Assembly: GCF_004005945.1 (NCBI RefSeq)
Contig: NZ_SACS01000001.1
Span: 124,001-188,000, forward strand
Length of the DNA stretch: 64,000 bases
Direction of reading: 5' to 3'
DNA from: Rheinheimera riviphila
Lineage (GTDB): Bacteria > Pseudomonadota > Gammaproteobacteria > Enterobacterales > Alteromonadaceae
Each line of letters opens with the position of its first letter. Positions within the stretch are counted from its first letter, which is position 1. A program made the translations under genes and the position numbers. Below the pieces are notes generated by a model. It worked only from the letters and a program-made list of their open reading frames with translations, was not told the DNA's origin and did no database searches. Below are positions 9,076-17,102 of the stretch, one piece after another.

Positions 9076-10431
9076 ATGTCCGAAGTTGTGGCCGCACCGG
9101 CCAGTTTTCGCCATGCCTTACAGCAATATTATGATCGCAGGTTGTTATTTATCTTTATTCTGGGGTGCTCTTCGGGGTTTCCCTGGGTATTGATTAGTTC
9201 AGGCATGAGTGGTTGGCTCAAAGATGCCAACTTATCTCGTGCTGCCATTGGTTATTTTGGTTCGGTCACCGCCGTTTACGCGCTGAATTTTTTATGGGCG
9301 CCATTGGTAGACCGAGTGCGATGGCCAGTGCTTTATCCGCGACTTGGGCAACGCCGGAGTTGGGTACTGACGATGCAGACACTGATTGTGCTGCTGACAC
9401 TTGCTATTGCCTTTACCAATCCGGCACTAAGCCTGATCTGGATCTCATTACTGGCGTTCTTAATTGGCCTGTTTGCCGCAACCATGGACGTGGCAATCGA
9501 CGGCTATCGCATTGATATTATTGGCCAGGAGCCCGCCAAACTGCCGGCTGCCGCCGCCATGGGTGTGGCCGGTTGGTGGACTGGTTATTCGCTGCCTGGT
9601 TATTTTGCTTTTCACTATGCCGATCTCATTGGCTGGCCAAAAGTATATCTGGGACTGGCCATCATGCTGGCGCTGTTGGCAGGCATTACCTTATTGATCA
9701 AAGAGCCGACCACCAACCGTGATCTGCTCCAGCAAAAAGCTGCCGAGCGTTACCAGCAATCGTTACAGCATCCGGTGATGTTGTGGCTGCTGGTCACCGT
9801 CATTGAACCTTTTGCCGAATTTTTTCGCCGCAACGGCCTGAAGTTGTCGCTTAGCCTGATCGTGTTTATTCTGATTTTTAAACTGGGCGAAGCTTTTCTC
9901 GGCCGGATGTCGATCCAGTTTTATCGAGAAGTTGGTTTTAGTAATGAGCAAATTGCAGAATATTCGAAACTAATTGGCTGGGGTGCGACGATGGTGTTTA
10001 CCCTGCTCGGCAGTTTACTGAATGTGCGGTTTGGCGTGATTAAAGGCTTGATGCTGGGTGGTATTACCATGGCCGGCAGCAATCTGATGTTCGCCTGGAT
10101 AGCGCAAGTCGGCCCGGATGAGAATTTGTTATTGTGGACCATTTTGCTGGATAATTTTACCACGGCGTTTTCGATCGTGGCTTTTGTAGCGTTTCTGACC
10201 AGCTTCACTGGGGTGGCGTTTTCGGCCAGCCAATATGCGTTGCTGGCATCGATTGGCAACTTTGCCCGCACCTCGATGGCGTCTTTTGGTGGTGCATTGG
10301 TCGATAAGCTCGATGGCAACTGGACGCTGTTCTTCCTGATCACCTCGCTGATGGTGATCCCGGCCTTGCTGCTGTTATTGCTGATCGTGCGGATGCTGAA
10401 ACAGCGGCAGCAGGAACAAAGTGCAGAGTGA
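9076..10431 (+). CDS. ampG: AmpG, muropeptide permease (MFS)
   Basis: AmpG imports anhydro-muropeptides released from the cell wall for recycling, and so also feeds beta-lactamase induction in bacteria that have AmpR. The 451-aa protein has 12 or more hydrophobic segments. It shows family blocks LGCSSGFPW, WAPLVDRV, LGQRRSW, MDVAIDGYRIDI and the late FASASQYALL-like stretch (FSASQYALLASIGN). The start follows GGAG by about 10 bases. It sits near yajG and bolA as in E. coli, but in its own transcription unit here. The wall-recycling link to anmK at 46.4 kb is functional, not positional. Confidence 0.93.
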   Translation: MSEVVAAPASFRHALQQYYDRRLLFIFILGCSSGFPWVLISSGMSGWLKDANLSRAAIGYFGSVTAVYALNFLWAPLVDRVRWPVLYPRLGQRRSWVLTMQTLIVLLTLAIAFTNPALSLIWISLLAFLIGLFAATMDVAIDGYRIDIIGQEPAKLPAAAAMGVAGWWTGYSLPGYFAFHYADLIGWPKVYLGLAIMLALLAGITLLIKEPTTNRDLLQQKAAERYQQSLQHPVMLWLLVTVIEPFAEFFRRNGLKLSLSLIVFILIFKLGEAFLGRMSIQFYREVGFSNEQIAEYSKLIGWGATMVFTLLGSLLNVRFGVIKGLMLGGITMAGSNLMFAWIAQVGPDENLLLWTILLDNFTTAFSIVAFVAFLTSFTGVAFSASQYALLASIGNFARTSMASFGGALVDKLDGNWTLFFLITSLMVIPALLLLLLIVRMLKQRQQEQSAE

Positions 10432-10529
10432 ACGTCCAAACCTACATCAATTGTTAACAAAGTACTGTTCACAATTGTTTGTAAATCCAAACTCTGAAAT
10501 CCTGAACCTCAGGAACACGAAACTCTGAA

Positions 10530-10567
10530 ACAACAAAGCCGCATTGCTGCGGCTTTGTTGTTTTTGT
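10530..10567. terminator. Strong bidirectional Rho-independent terminator
   Basis: A long stem (ACAACAAAGCCGCA / TGCGGCTTTGTTGT with TTGC loop) is followed by TTTTTGTT on the plus strand. A mirror A-rich side serves the minus strand. It closes ampG from the left and the XRE gene from the right. Confidence 0.9.
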
Positions 10568-10588
10568 TACTGAATAAACAGCTTACTG

Positions 10589-10834
10589 CTACTGCTGACT
10601 CAATACCTGTCTTAATCCGTCCGCTGGGTCTACTTCCAGTGCCTGACAATACCGGACAAATTCCACCACATCCAATCTACGTTCCTGGTTTTCTACTTTT
10701 CCTATGAAGGAATGTGGGGTGCCCAATACTTCAGATAAACTGCGCATGGTGTGGCCTTTATCCTGCCTTTGCCGCTTTAACCAAACACACAGTCTTTTGT
10801 TCTCGTCAGAGATGACGCTTTTAGTACCTTTCAT
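10589..10834 (-). CDS. XRE-family helix-turn-helix regulator, 81 aa
   Basis: This small protein is essentially one Cro/C1-type DNA-binding domain (LCVWLKRQRQ ... TMRSLSEVLGTPHSFIGKVE, about residues 15-55), with a short acidic C-terminus. No ligand or dimerisation domain is attached. The ATG follows GGGAGAAG. It is monocistronic, with the bidirectional terminator behind it and a small palindrome between its ribosome site and upstream DNA. No partner toxin is next to it, so an antitoxin role has no support. Target genes are unknown. Confidence 0.85.
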   Translation of the reverse strand: MKGTKSVISDENKRLCVWLKRQRQDKGHTMRSLSEVLGTPHSFIGKVENQERRLDVVEFVRYCQALEVDPADGLRQVLSQQ

Positions 10835-10851
10835 AACGTTTTCTTCTCCCA

Positions 10852-10862
10852 GCGTTAAACGC
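10852..10862. promoter_or_regulatory. Palindrome upstream of the XRE gene, possible operator
   Basis: GCGTT-A-AACGC is a perfect 5-bp inverted repeat around one base, lying 18 bases upstream of the XRE start codon next to its ribosome site. Autoregulation by the XRE protein would be typical of the family. A TTGACAT hexamer lies just upstream (10871-10877, minus strand) without a clear -10. Confidence 0.3.
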
Positions 10863-11193
10863 CTTTTTTTATGTCAAACACTTCCTGCCAAATAAAAATC
10901 CAAACCTCATTGGTGTCCCAATAAGCAATAATAATCAGTTAATTAAACCATAGGATGCGACGAGCGTATAGTTACAGTCGTTAAAATTTGTACGCCAACT
11001 GCAAACACTTATATATCTTGCTGATAATTAACAATAAATTAGATGAACTCGATTGTGCGCTTTTTTAAGTGACAATAGCCGCCAACTAAAATGCGCTCAA
11101 TTAATAATCAACGGTAAAGTTTATGTTATCAATTTTGCAGCATCTTAACTGAGAACCGAAGGTTGAGCTATGGCAGGAGTAACAATTGTGGAG
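10863..11193. other. AT-rich intergenic stretch without a recognisable gene
   Basis: Between the XRE gene and the erpA terminator there are about 330 bases of AT-rich DNA. I see no tRNA, no convincing coding frame and no mobile-element ends. The only short frame with an ATG (11170 to 11262, 30 codons) runs across the erpA terminator hairpin into erpA and looks accidental. The stretch could hold promoter elements for the XRE gene or an unrecognised small RNA; nothing specific can be supported. Confidence 0.5.
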
Positions 11194-11228
11194 AAAAAAC
11201 ACACAGAACAGACCAGTCAAATGACTGG
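11194..11228 (-). terminator. Probable terminator of erpA
   Basis: CCAGTCA-AA-TGACTGG (11213-11228) is a perfect 7-bp inverted repeat 25 bases past the erpA stop. On the minus strand a TTTTTT run follows, but about 13 bases after the stem, so this is a weak or non-canonical terminator. Confidence 0.4.
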
Positions 11229-11253
11229 CCTGGCGGAAAGGGGAACAGAGGAA

Positions 11254-11595
11254 TTACACTGAAAAACTGGAACCGCAACCACAAGTCGTGGTGGCATTTG
11301 GATTCTGCACGATAAACCGGCTGCCTTGTAAACCATCGGTATAGTCAACAATGCCGCCCATCAGATATTGCAGGCTCATTGGATCAACCACCATGGTCAC
11401 GCCGTTTTTATCAATAGTGAAATCGCCTTCATTGACCTTTTCATCAAAGGTGAACCCATACTGGAAACCTGAACAACCACCGCCTGTGACGTATACCCGC
11501 AGTTTTAAAGCCGGGTTTTCTTCGTCGGTGACCAATGTCAGCACTTTATTCGCAGCCGCATCCGTAAATTGGATCGGAACCTGAACTTCAGACAT
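11254..11595 (-). CDS. erpA: ErpA, A-type iron-sulfur cluster insertion protein
   Basis: ErpA delivers Fe-S clusters to essential enzymes such as IspG/IspH. The 113-aa protein has the three invariant A-type cysteines: C41 ([12 protein letters not shown]) and C105/C107 in the C-terminal CGCGSSFSV. ErpA is chosen over IscA because of the [18 protein letters not shown] start, the [11 protein letters not shown] block and the absence of isc genes nearby. The E. coli order hemL-clcA-erpA is recognisable in this neighbourhood. Confidence 0.95.
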   Translation of the reverse strand: MSEVQVPIQFTDAAANKVLTLVTDEENPALKLRVYVTGGGCSGFQYGFTFDEKVNEGDFTIDKNGVTMVVDPMSLQYLMGGIVDYTDGLQGSRFIVQNPNATTTCGCGSSFSV

Positions 11596-11696
11596 AGAAT
11601 TACCTCAGCGGAAAAATGGATGCAAATTATCTAATAGTTGACTGTTTTATTCAAGTATTTCCCAGTCAACTGAGTTGCGGCCCTAAGCCCTACCCT

Positions 11697-12431
11697 TTAG
11701 ATGGAATCAATGATTTCTGCGCTTTCCAGCCAGGGTAAACTCTGACTGACTTTCGCGGCTTTTTGGCCACGACTGGCTGGCACGCTCACCGTGACTTCGA
11801 CCTGCTCTGCTATAAACGCTGAAGGCAATACAAATTCACCTTCAAAAATCTGAAAATGTTTAAAGCTAAACCGGCGATCGGCTTTACTAAACCCAGCAAG
11901 TTTTAACAAATCAACGCTGGTTTTTTTGCCGGCCTTTTTCCCAACCAGGGTTAAAGTGATCTGCCCTTTGGCGAAGTTTTTCTGTTTGTCCTGCTCTATC
12001 AACACCAAATTGAACTTATAGCGCCCGACTGCGTTACCCGGCGACAAGGTAAAACTATCAATAATCAAACTGTTGGCTTGCAAGTCCGGGGAGATGATTT
12101 TCTGGTAAAACGCCAGTTCTTTACGGGTTTCAAACAGCTTTTGCTGTTCTGCTTTTAAATCCTGCATTTGCAACTGACTGGTATGCCGCTCGACCGCGAG
12201 CTCAGCCGTCAGATAATCAACCTGTTTGCGCTGCTCGGCCAGCTGGGTTTCGGAAGCTTCCAGCGAGCTTTGCAGTTGCTGCAATTGCTGGGTTAGCCGT
12301 TGCTGTTGTTGATGCAACGACCAATTCCCGACAAAATGCCCGATAATTACACCGATAGCCAGTGCGGCCGTTGTCGACAATACAATGGTTCGATGCTGGT
12401 TGAACCATTGTTTACTCTGTTCAAGTTTCAT
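11697..12431 (-). CDS. Membrane-anchored coiled-coil protein (DUF6776 type)
   Basis: The 244-aa protein has one N-terminal membrane helix (about residues 16-36), then a glutamine-rich coiled coil (about 38-110, LTQQLQQLQSSLEASE and following) and a C-terminal beta-rich domain (KFNLVLIEQDKQ onward) that should lie in the periplasm. It matches my memory of the DUF6776 proteins of Alteromonadales; function is not known. The start is ATG 12431 rather than the TTG at 12443. It is divergent from the CLC gene, with only about 57 bases between their starts. Confidence 0.8.
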   Translation of the reverse strand: MKLEQSKQWFNQHRTIVLSTTAALAIGVIIGHFVGNWSLHQQQQRLTQQLQQLQSSLEASETQLAEQRKQVDYLTAELAVERHTSQLQMQDLKAEQQKLFETRKELAFYQKIISPDLQANSLIIDSFTLSPGNAVGRYKFNLVLIEQDKQKNFAKGQITLTLVGKKAGKKTSVDLLKLAGFSKADRRFSFKHFQIFEGEFVLPSAFIAEQVEVTVSVPASRGQKAAKVSQSLPWLESAEIIDSI

Positions 12432-12488
12432 CAGCACACTCAAAGTGTTATGTTAGAAAGTATTCCATCGTTCAGCCGGTACTCCAGC

Positions 12489-14195
12489 ATGAAATCCTGG
12501 CGTTTATCGTTGCCACCGCTCAGGCGAAAATTAGCCTTTCCGGTGACATCTTTGCAGCTTTGCCTGCTGGGCCTGATTGGCGGCCTGATAGCTGCCATAC
12601 TGATCATACTGTTCCGGTTAACCATCATCGGTATTCAATCGTTTTACCTGGCTCACAGCGACGACTTTACCACGTTACTGGCCGGTGAACGCGCGTTACT
12701 GCCCTTGATTGCCGCGGTTTTTATCAGCTTGCTCGGCCTACTCATTGGCCTGAAACACTATCGGCTTGGCATCCCGTTTGTGATCCACCGCATCAAACTC
12801 AAATACGGCATGATGCCGCTACCCAATACCATTCACCAGTTTTTTGGTGGCATTGCCGCCCTTGCCGCCGGATTTTCGGTAGGCCGGGAAGGTCCTTCGG
12901 TGCATTTGGGCGCCTTTGGTGCCAGCAGTCTTGGCAGTTATCTGCGATTACCTTACAACAGCATCAGAATTCTGGCCGGTTGTGGCATCGCAGCAGGCAT
13001 TTCCGCTTCATTTAACACGCCACTGGCCGCGGTTATTTTTGTGATGGAAGTGGTACTGCGCGAATATCGCATTCACGTGTTTGTGCCTATTATGCTGGCG
13101 TCAATGATTGGTGCCGTCGCTACCCGCACCGTTTTTGGTGCCGACAATGAACTGAGCAGTATCGGGATGATTAGCCTGAGCAACTGGCACCTGCCTTATC
13201 TCGCACTCTGTGGCGTAGCAATGGGGGTCGTTGCAACCTTTTTCAACAAAAGCCTGATGCGCACCATGCGTACTTTTAAAACCTGGCATCTGGGTTTTCG
13301 GCTGTTATTGGCGGCAGCAATCACCGCCGCCATCGGTTATTTAGTGCCACAAGCACTGGGCGCTGAAACCGGCGCCATTCATTATGCGGTGACGGTTCCC
13401 GACGAACTGCTGCTGTTATTTATGATCTTTCTGGCAAAAATTGTGCTGACAGTTGCCGCATTGGGCTTGGGGATCCCGGGTGGTATTGTCGGGCCGGTAT
13501 TTGGCATTGGCATTGTGATGGGCACCTTGCTGGCTTTTGTGCCTTCAATATTCTTAGGCGATCACAGTGTCGCCGGCAGTTATGCAGTGTTGGGGATGGC
13601 GGGGATGATGGCGGCTACATTGCACGCGCCGCTCGCAGCACTGGTGGCGGTAACCGAGCTGGCGGCGAACCCGGAGCTGGTGGTTCCGGCCATGCTGGTG
13701 ATCACCACGTCGTATGTGACCGCAGTGCAGTTTTTCCAGACCAAATCGATTTTCCTGCAACAGCTTGATTTTATGCAGTTACCCTATAAATTATCGCCGG
13801 CCGATGATGTGCTGCAAAAAGTGGGCGTGCTCGCGATGTTGCAGCAAGACTATCAAATTTTGGAAAATCCAACGGACGCGCAAATCATTCAGGCACTGGA
13901 TGCTTTGACACCGCAGCAGCAATTGTTGATTAAACGCAGTTATGCTGTTGATCAGCATTACGAATTAGCTGTGTATGATTTAACCATGTCAATGAGCGAC
14001 CAAAGCATGCTGAAATTTATCCCGGTGGCATCGGTCAGCCATCAGGCGACCATGGCGGAAGTCTTTGCCGAACTTGGTGAACAACGGGAAGGCGCGGTGC
14101 TGATTTACGATGATGAACAGGCCGATCAACCGCTGGGGCTGGTGAGCTGGGAGCAGGTGCGCACCTTGTTGATGCGACAGAATAATTTACTTTAA
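12489..14195 (+). CDS. CLC-family chloride channel/transporter with C-terminal CBS-like region
   Basis: The 569-aa protein has the CLC membrane domain (about residues 20-430). The gating glutamate is present in GREGP (E134). FNTPLAAVIF and GIPGGIVGPVFG correspond to further anion-pathway segments. At the position of the internal proton glutamate of E. coli ClcA (E203) this protein has valine (EV, residues 187-188), as in eukaryotic CLC channels, and the GSGIP serine is leucine (RLGIP). The C-terminal 130 residues look like a single CBS-type domain. The start could also be ATG 12450. Neighbours hemL and erpA match the clcA locus of E. coli, but the protein is a divergent CLC. Confidence 0.88.
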   Translation: MKSWRLSLPPLRRKLAFPVTSLQLCLLGLIGGLIAAILIILFRLTIIGIQSFYLAHSDDFTTLLAGERALLPLIAAVFISLLGLLIGLKHYRLGIPFVIHRIKLKYGMMPLPNTIHQFFGGIAALAAGFSVGREGPSVHLGAFGASSLGSYLRLPYNSIRILAGCGIAAGISASFNTPLAAVIFVMEVVLREYRIHVFVPIMLASMIGAVATRTVFGADNELSSIGMISLSNWHLPYLALCGVAMGVVATFFNKSLMRTMRTFKTWHLGFRLLLAAAITAAIGYLVPQALGAETGAIHYAVTVPDELLLLFMIFLAKIVLTVAALGLGIPGGIVGPVFGIGIVMGTLLAFVPSIFLGDHSVAGSYAVLGMAGMMAATLHAPLAALVAVTELAANPELVVPAMLVITTSYVTAVQFFQTKSIFLQQLDFMQLPYKLSPADDVLQKVGVLAMLQQDYQILENPTDAQIIQALDALTPQQQLLIKRSYAVDQHYELAVYDLTMSMSDQSMLKFIPVASVSHQATMAEVFAELGEQREGAVLIYDDEQADQPLGLVSWEQVRTLLMRQNNLL

Positions 14196-14207
14196 GCGGA
14201 ATTTTTA

Positions 14208-14639
14208 ATGACGTTATTACTTGTTTATAAAGCCTTACATATCGGATTTATGGTGGCCTGGTTTGCCGGTATTTTTTATCTGCCACGGTTGTTTGTCTAT
14301 CACGCGGGCAATACCTCAAGTGACGTTGATGCTGTGTTTAAAATCATGGAACGACGTCTGCTTTACTTTGTAACACCTTTTGCCATTCTGACGCTGATTT
14401 TTGGTCTGTTACTCATCCATGGCTACGGCGGTGCCTGGTTTAAGGCAAGTCATTGGCTGCACTATAAATTAGTGCTGGTCTTGTTCCTTTATGCCTACCA
14501 CGGCTATTGTTTTAAATTACTGGCTGATTTTAAGCACAACCGCAATCAGAAAAGCCCGCGGTTTTTCCGGATCTTTAATGAATTACCAGTGTTGGTGATG
14601 TTTGCGATTATTCTGTTGGCGGTACTGAAACCGGCTTGA
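14208..14639 (+). CDS. hemJ: HemJ-family protoporphyrinogen IX oxidase
   Basis: HemJ carries out the penultimate step of heme synthesis in bacteria lacking HemG and HemY. The 143-aa protein has four predicted membrane helices and the conserved start KALHIGFMVAWFAGIFYLPRLFVYH, including the functional histidine at residue 11 and a lysine pair near residues 8 and 106 (HYKLVL). It starts 12 bases after the CLC gene. The heme gene hemL follows about 1.2 kb downstream, which fits a heme role. The family is also annotated as CopD-like/UPF0093. Confidence 0.87.
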   Translation: MTLLLVYKALHIGFMVAWFAGIFYLPRLFVYHAGNTSSDVDAVFKIMERRLLYFVTPFAILTLIFGLLLIHGYGGAWFKASHWLHYKLVLVLFLYAYHGYCFKLLADFKHNRNQKSPRFFRIFNELPVLVMFAIILLAVLKPA

Positions 14640-14664
14640 TCTGGTTCGTGTTTAGCAGCTGACT

Positions 14665-14674
14665 TTGCTATACT
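14665..14674 (+). promoter_or_regulatory. Extended -10 promoter for pyrB
   Basis: TTTGCTATACT contains TGn immediately before a near-consensus TATACT (14669-14674), about 60 bases before the pyrB ATG. No convincing -35 is present, as is common with extended -10 promoters. A GC-rich CGGCCCCGCGCCG segment lies in the leader. Confidence 0.5.
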
Positions 14675-14733
14675 GCGCGCCAGTTCAGCGGCCCCGCGCC
14701 GCTTTCTGTCACTTCCGGTAAAAGGCATCCAGC

Positions 14734-15741
14734 ATGAGCTTCAAAGGCGAACACATCCTCTCGGTTAAACAATTCGATCGCGACAGTATCCGGCAGATTT
14801 TCGAAATTGCCCACAGCATGGAGCCATATGCCTACCGCAAAAAGCGCACCACTGTGCTTGAAGGCGCCATCCTCGGTAATTTATTCTTTGAACCCAGCAC
14901 CCGGACCCGCGTCAGCTTTGGTTGTGCTTTTAATTTGCTCGGCGGCGAAGTTCGCGAAACCACCGGTATGCAATCCTCGGCTTTGTCCAAAGGTGAATCG
15001 TTATTTGATACCGCGCGCGTTATCAGCAGCTACAGCGATGTGATTGCGATGCGTCACCCGCAAGCCGGTTCAGTGGCTGAATTTGCCGAAGGCAGCCGCG
15101 TACCGGTTCTTAACGGTGGTGATGGTGCCAACGAACACCCGACCCAGGCACTGCTCGATTTATTCACCATTGAACGTGAACTGGCGGCTTCACAGCAAAG
15201 CATCGATGGTATGCACATTGCGATGATTGGCGATTTAAAATTTGGCCGTACCGTGCACTCGTTATCCAAGCTGCTGGCTTTGCATAACAACATCAAATTC
15301 ACGCTGATTGCGCCGAACGAACTGGCGATGCCGGATGAGATTATCTCAACCATTGAAAATGCCGGCCATCAGGTGACCGTGACCGATCAGCTGGCTGGCA
15401 ATATCAACGCCGATATTGTGTACCAGACCCGCATCCAGGAAGAACGTTTTCCATCGCAGGAAGAAGCCAATAAATATCGTGGTAAGTTCCGGTTAAACCA
15501 GCAGATTTACACCCAGCACTGCAAATCAAATACCGTCATTATGCACCCGCTGCCACGGGATTCACGCCAGGAAGCAAACGAGCTCGATAACGATTTAAAC
15601 CTGAACCCGAACCTGGCGATTTTCCGCCAGGCCGACAACGGTGTATTGGTGCGGATGGCATTATTTGCGTTGACGCTGGGCGTTGAGAACCTGGTCAGCA
15701 AGTACGAAAAAGACGTGCCGTGGTTTTCCAATAAAGGTTAA
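14734..15741 (+). CDS. pyrB: PyrB, aspartate carbamoyltransferase
   Basis: The enzyme joins carbamoyl phosphate and aspartate in the first committed step of pyrimidine synthesis. The 335-aa protein has the carbamoyl-phosphate motif STRTR (FFEPSTRTRVSFG), the active-site loop lysine region SALSKGESL and the HPLPR motif (MHPLPRDSRQE). It is longer than the 311-aa E. coli subunit, and no pyrI regulatory gene follows. This suggests the longer PyrB class that is not partnered by an adjacent PyrI. The gene stands under its own promoter between hemJ and hemL. Confidence 0.95.
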   Translation: MSFKGEHILSVKQFDRDSIRQIFEIAHSMEPYAYRKKRTTVLEGAILGNLFFEPSTRTRVSFGCAFNLLGGEVRETTGMQSSALSKGESLFDTARVISSYSDVIAMRHPQAGSVAEFAEGSRVPVLNGGDGANEHPTQALLDLFTIERELAASQQSIDGMHIAMIGDLKFGRTVHSLSKLLALHNNIKFTLIAPNELAMPDEIISTIENAGHQVTVTDQLAGNINADIVYQTRIQEERFPSQEEANKYRGKFRLNQQIYTQHCKSNTVIMHPLPRDSRQEANELDNDLNLNPNLAIFRQADNGVLVRMALFALTLGVENLVSKYEKDVPWFSNKG

Positions 15742-15803
15742 TGCCTGCTAGTTGCCGCTTGCGCAAAGCGGTAACTTCCCAAATTTTGTAATGGATTTTG
15801 ATC

Positions 15804-17084
15804 ATGACTTTATCTGAACAACTGTTTGAACGTGCCCAACAAACCATCCCTGGTGGTGTCAATTCGCCGGTTCGTGCTTTTAAAAGTGTCGGCGGTACCC
15901 CGGTGTTTATCGACCGCGCTGATGGCGCCTACATCTATGATGTTGATGGTAAACAATATATCGATTATATCGGCTCCTGGGGGCCAATGCTGTTAGGGCA
16001 TAATCATCCGGCTATTCGTGAAGCAGTGATTAAAGCGGCCGAAAAAGGCCTGAGTTTTGGCGCGCCCTGCCCGGCCGAAATTGAGATGGCTGAATTAGTA
16101 ACAAAATTAGTGCCTTCGATGGAAATGGTACGGATGGTCAGCTCCGGCACCGAAGCGACGATGAGCGCGATTCGCTTAGCGCGTGGTTATACCGGGCGCG
16201 ATACCATCGTCAAATTTGAAGGTTGTTACCATGGTCACGCCGATTCACTACTGGTCAAAGCCGGTTCAGGCGCCCTGACGCTGGGTGTACCAAATTCGCC
16301 AGGCGTACCGGCGGATTTCGCCAAATACACCCTGACCTGCGAATTTAACAATTTACCGCAACTCGCTGAATTATTTGCCGAAAAAGGCGCCGATATCGCT
16401 TGTGTGATTGTCGAGCCAGTGGCTGGCAATATGAACTGCATTCCGCCAAACCCAGGTTACCTGCAAGGGTTACGCAGCCTGTGCGACCAATATGGCGCGG
16501 TATTGATTTTTGATGAAGTGATGACCGGTTTTCGTGTCGCTTTAGGCGGCGCTCAGGCCTATTACGGCGTGAAACCGGATCTCACCACTTTGGGTAAAAT
16601 TATCGGTGGTGGCATGCCGGTGGGTGCTTTTGGCGGTAAAAAGGCCATTATGCAGCACATCGCGCCACTCGGCCCGGTGTATCAGGCCGGTACTTTATCC
16701 GGTAATCCGATTGCGATGGCGGCGGGTCTGGCAGCACTGACTGAAATCAGCAAGCCAGGTGTGTACGAAAGCCTGACCGCAAAAACCACTCAATTGCTAC
16801 AAGGCTTAACCGCCGCAGCGGCCAAACATGGCGTACCACTTTGCGTTAATCAGGTTGGCGGGATGTTCGGCTTGTTCTTCACTACGGCCTCAAGTGTGAG
16901 CAGTTATGCACAAGCCACCCAGTGTAATATTGAAGCATTTAAGAAGTTCTTTCACCTGATGCTGGCTGATGGCATTTATCTGGCACCTTCCGCTTATGAA
17001 GCAGGCTTTTTAAGTCTGGCGCACAGCGAAGCAGATTTGGCAGCAACTATTGCCGCTGCGGATCGGGCATTTGCTCAGTTGTAA
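15804..17084 (+). CDS. hemL: HemL, glutamate-1-semialdehyde 2,1-aminomutase
   Basis: This PLP enzyme converts glutamate-1-semialdehyde to 5-aminolevulinate, the C5 route precursor of heme. The 426-aa protein has the PLP lysine K265 in [10 protein letters not shown], the DEVMTGFR cofactor block and [19 protein letters not shown] 15804 is preferred to the TTG at 15798 because it gives the normal [11 protein letters not shown] start. It ends 18 bases before the convergent regulator gene. Confidence 0.96.
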   Translation: MTLSEQLFERAQQTIPGGVNSPVRAFKSVGGTPVFIDRADGAYIYDVDGKQYIDYIGSWGPMLLGHNHPAIREAVIKAAEKGLSFGAPCPAEIEMAELVTKLVPSMEMVRMVSSGTEATMSAIRLARGYTGRDTIVKFEGCYHGHADSLLVKAGSGALTLGVPNSPGVPADFAKYTLTCEFNNLPQLAELFAEKGADIACVIVEPVAGNMNCIPPNPGYLQGLRSLCDQYGAVLIFDEVMTGFRVALGGAQAYYGVKPDLTTLGKIIGGGMPVGAFGGKKAIMQHIAPLGPVYQAGTLSGNPIAMAAGLAALTEISKPGVYESLTAKTTQLLQGLTAAAAKHGVPLCVNQVGGMFGLFFTTASSVSSYAQATQCNIEAFKKFFHLMLADGIYLAPSAYEAGFLSLAHSEADLAATIAAADRAFAQL

Positions 17085-17102
17085 TCTTGGCGAGACGGCA
17101 GT

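Noticed and set aside
10589-10834. XRE gene as an antitoxin of a toxin-antitoxin pair
   Set aside because: No small partner gene lies on either side; it is bounded by a terminator and a gene-free stretch.
11170-11262. 30-codon frame between the XRE gene and erpA on the plus strand
   Set aside because: It crosses the erpA terminator hairpin and ends inside erpA, with no supporting features beyond an ATG.
15044-15353. Long open frames on both strands inside pyrB
   Set aside because: They are shadows of the pyrB reading frame, with no ribosome site or known protein likeness.
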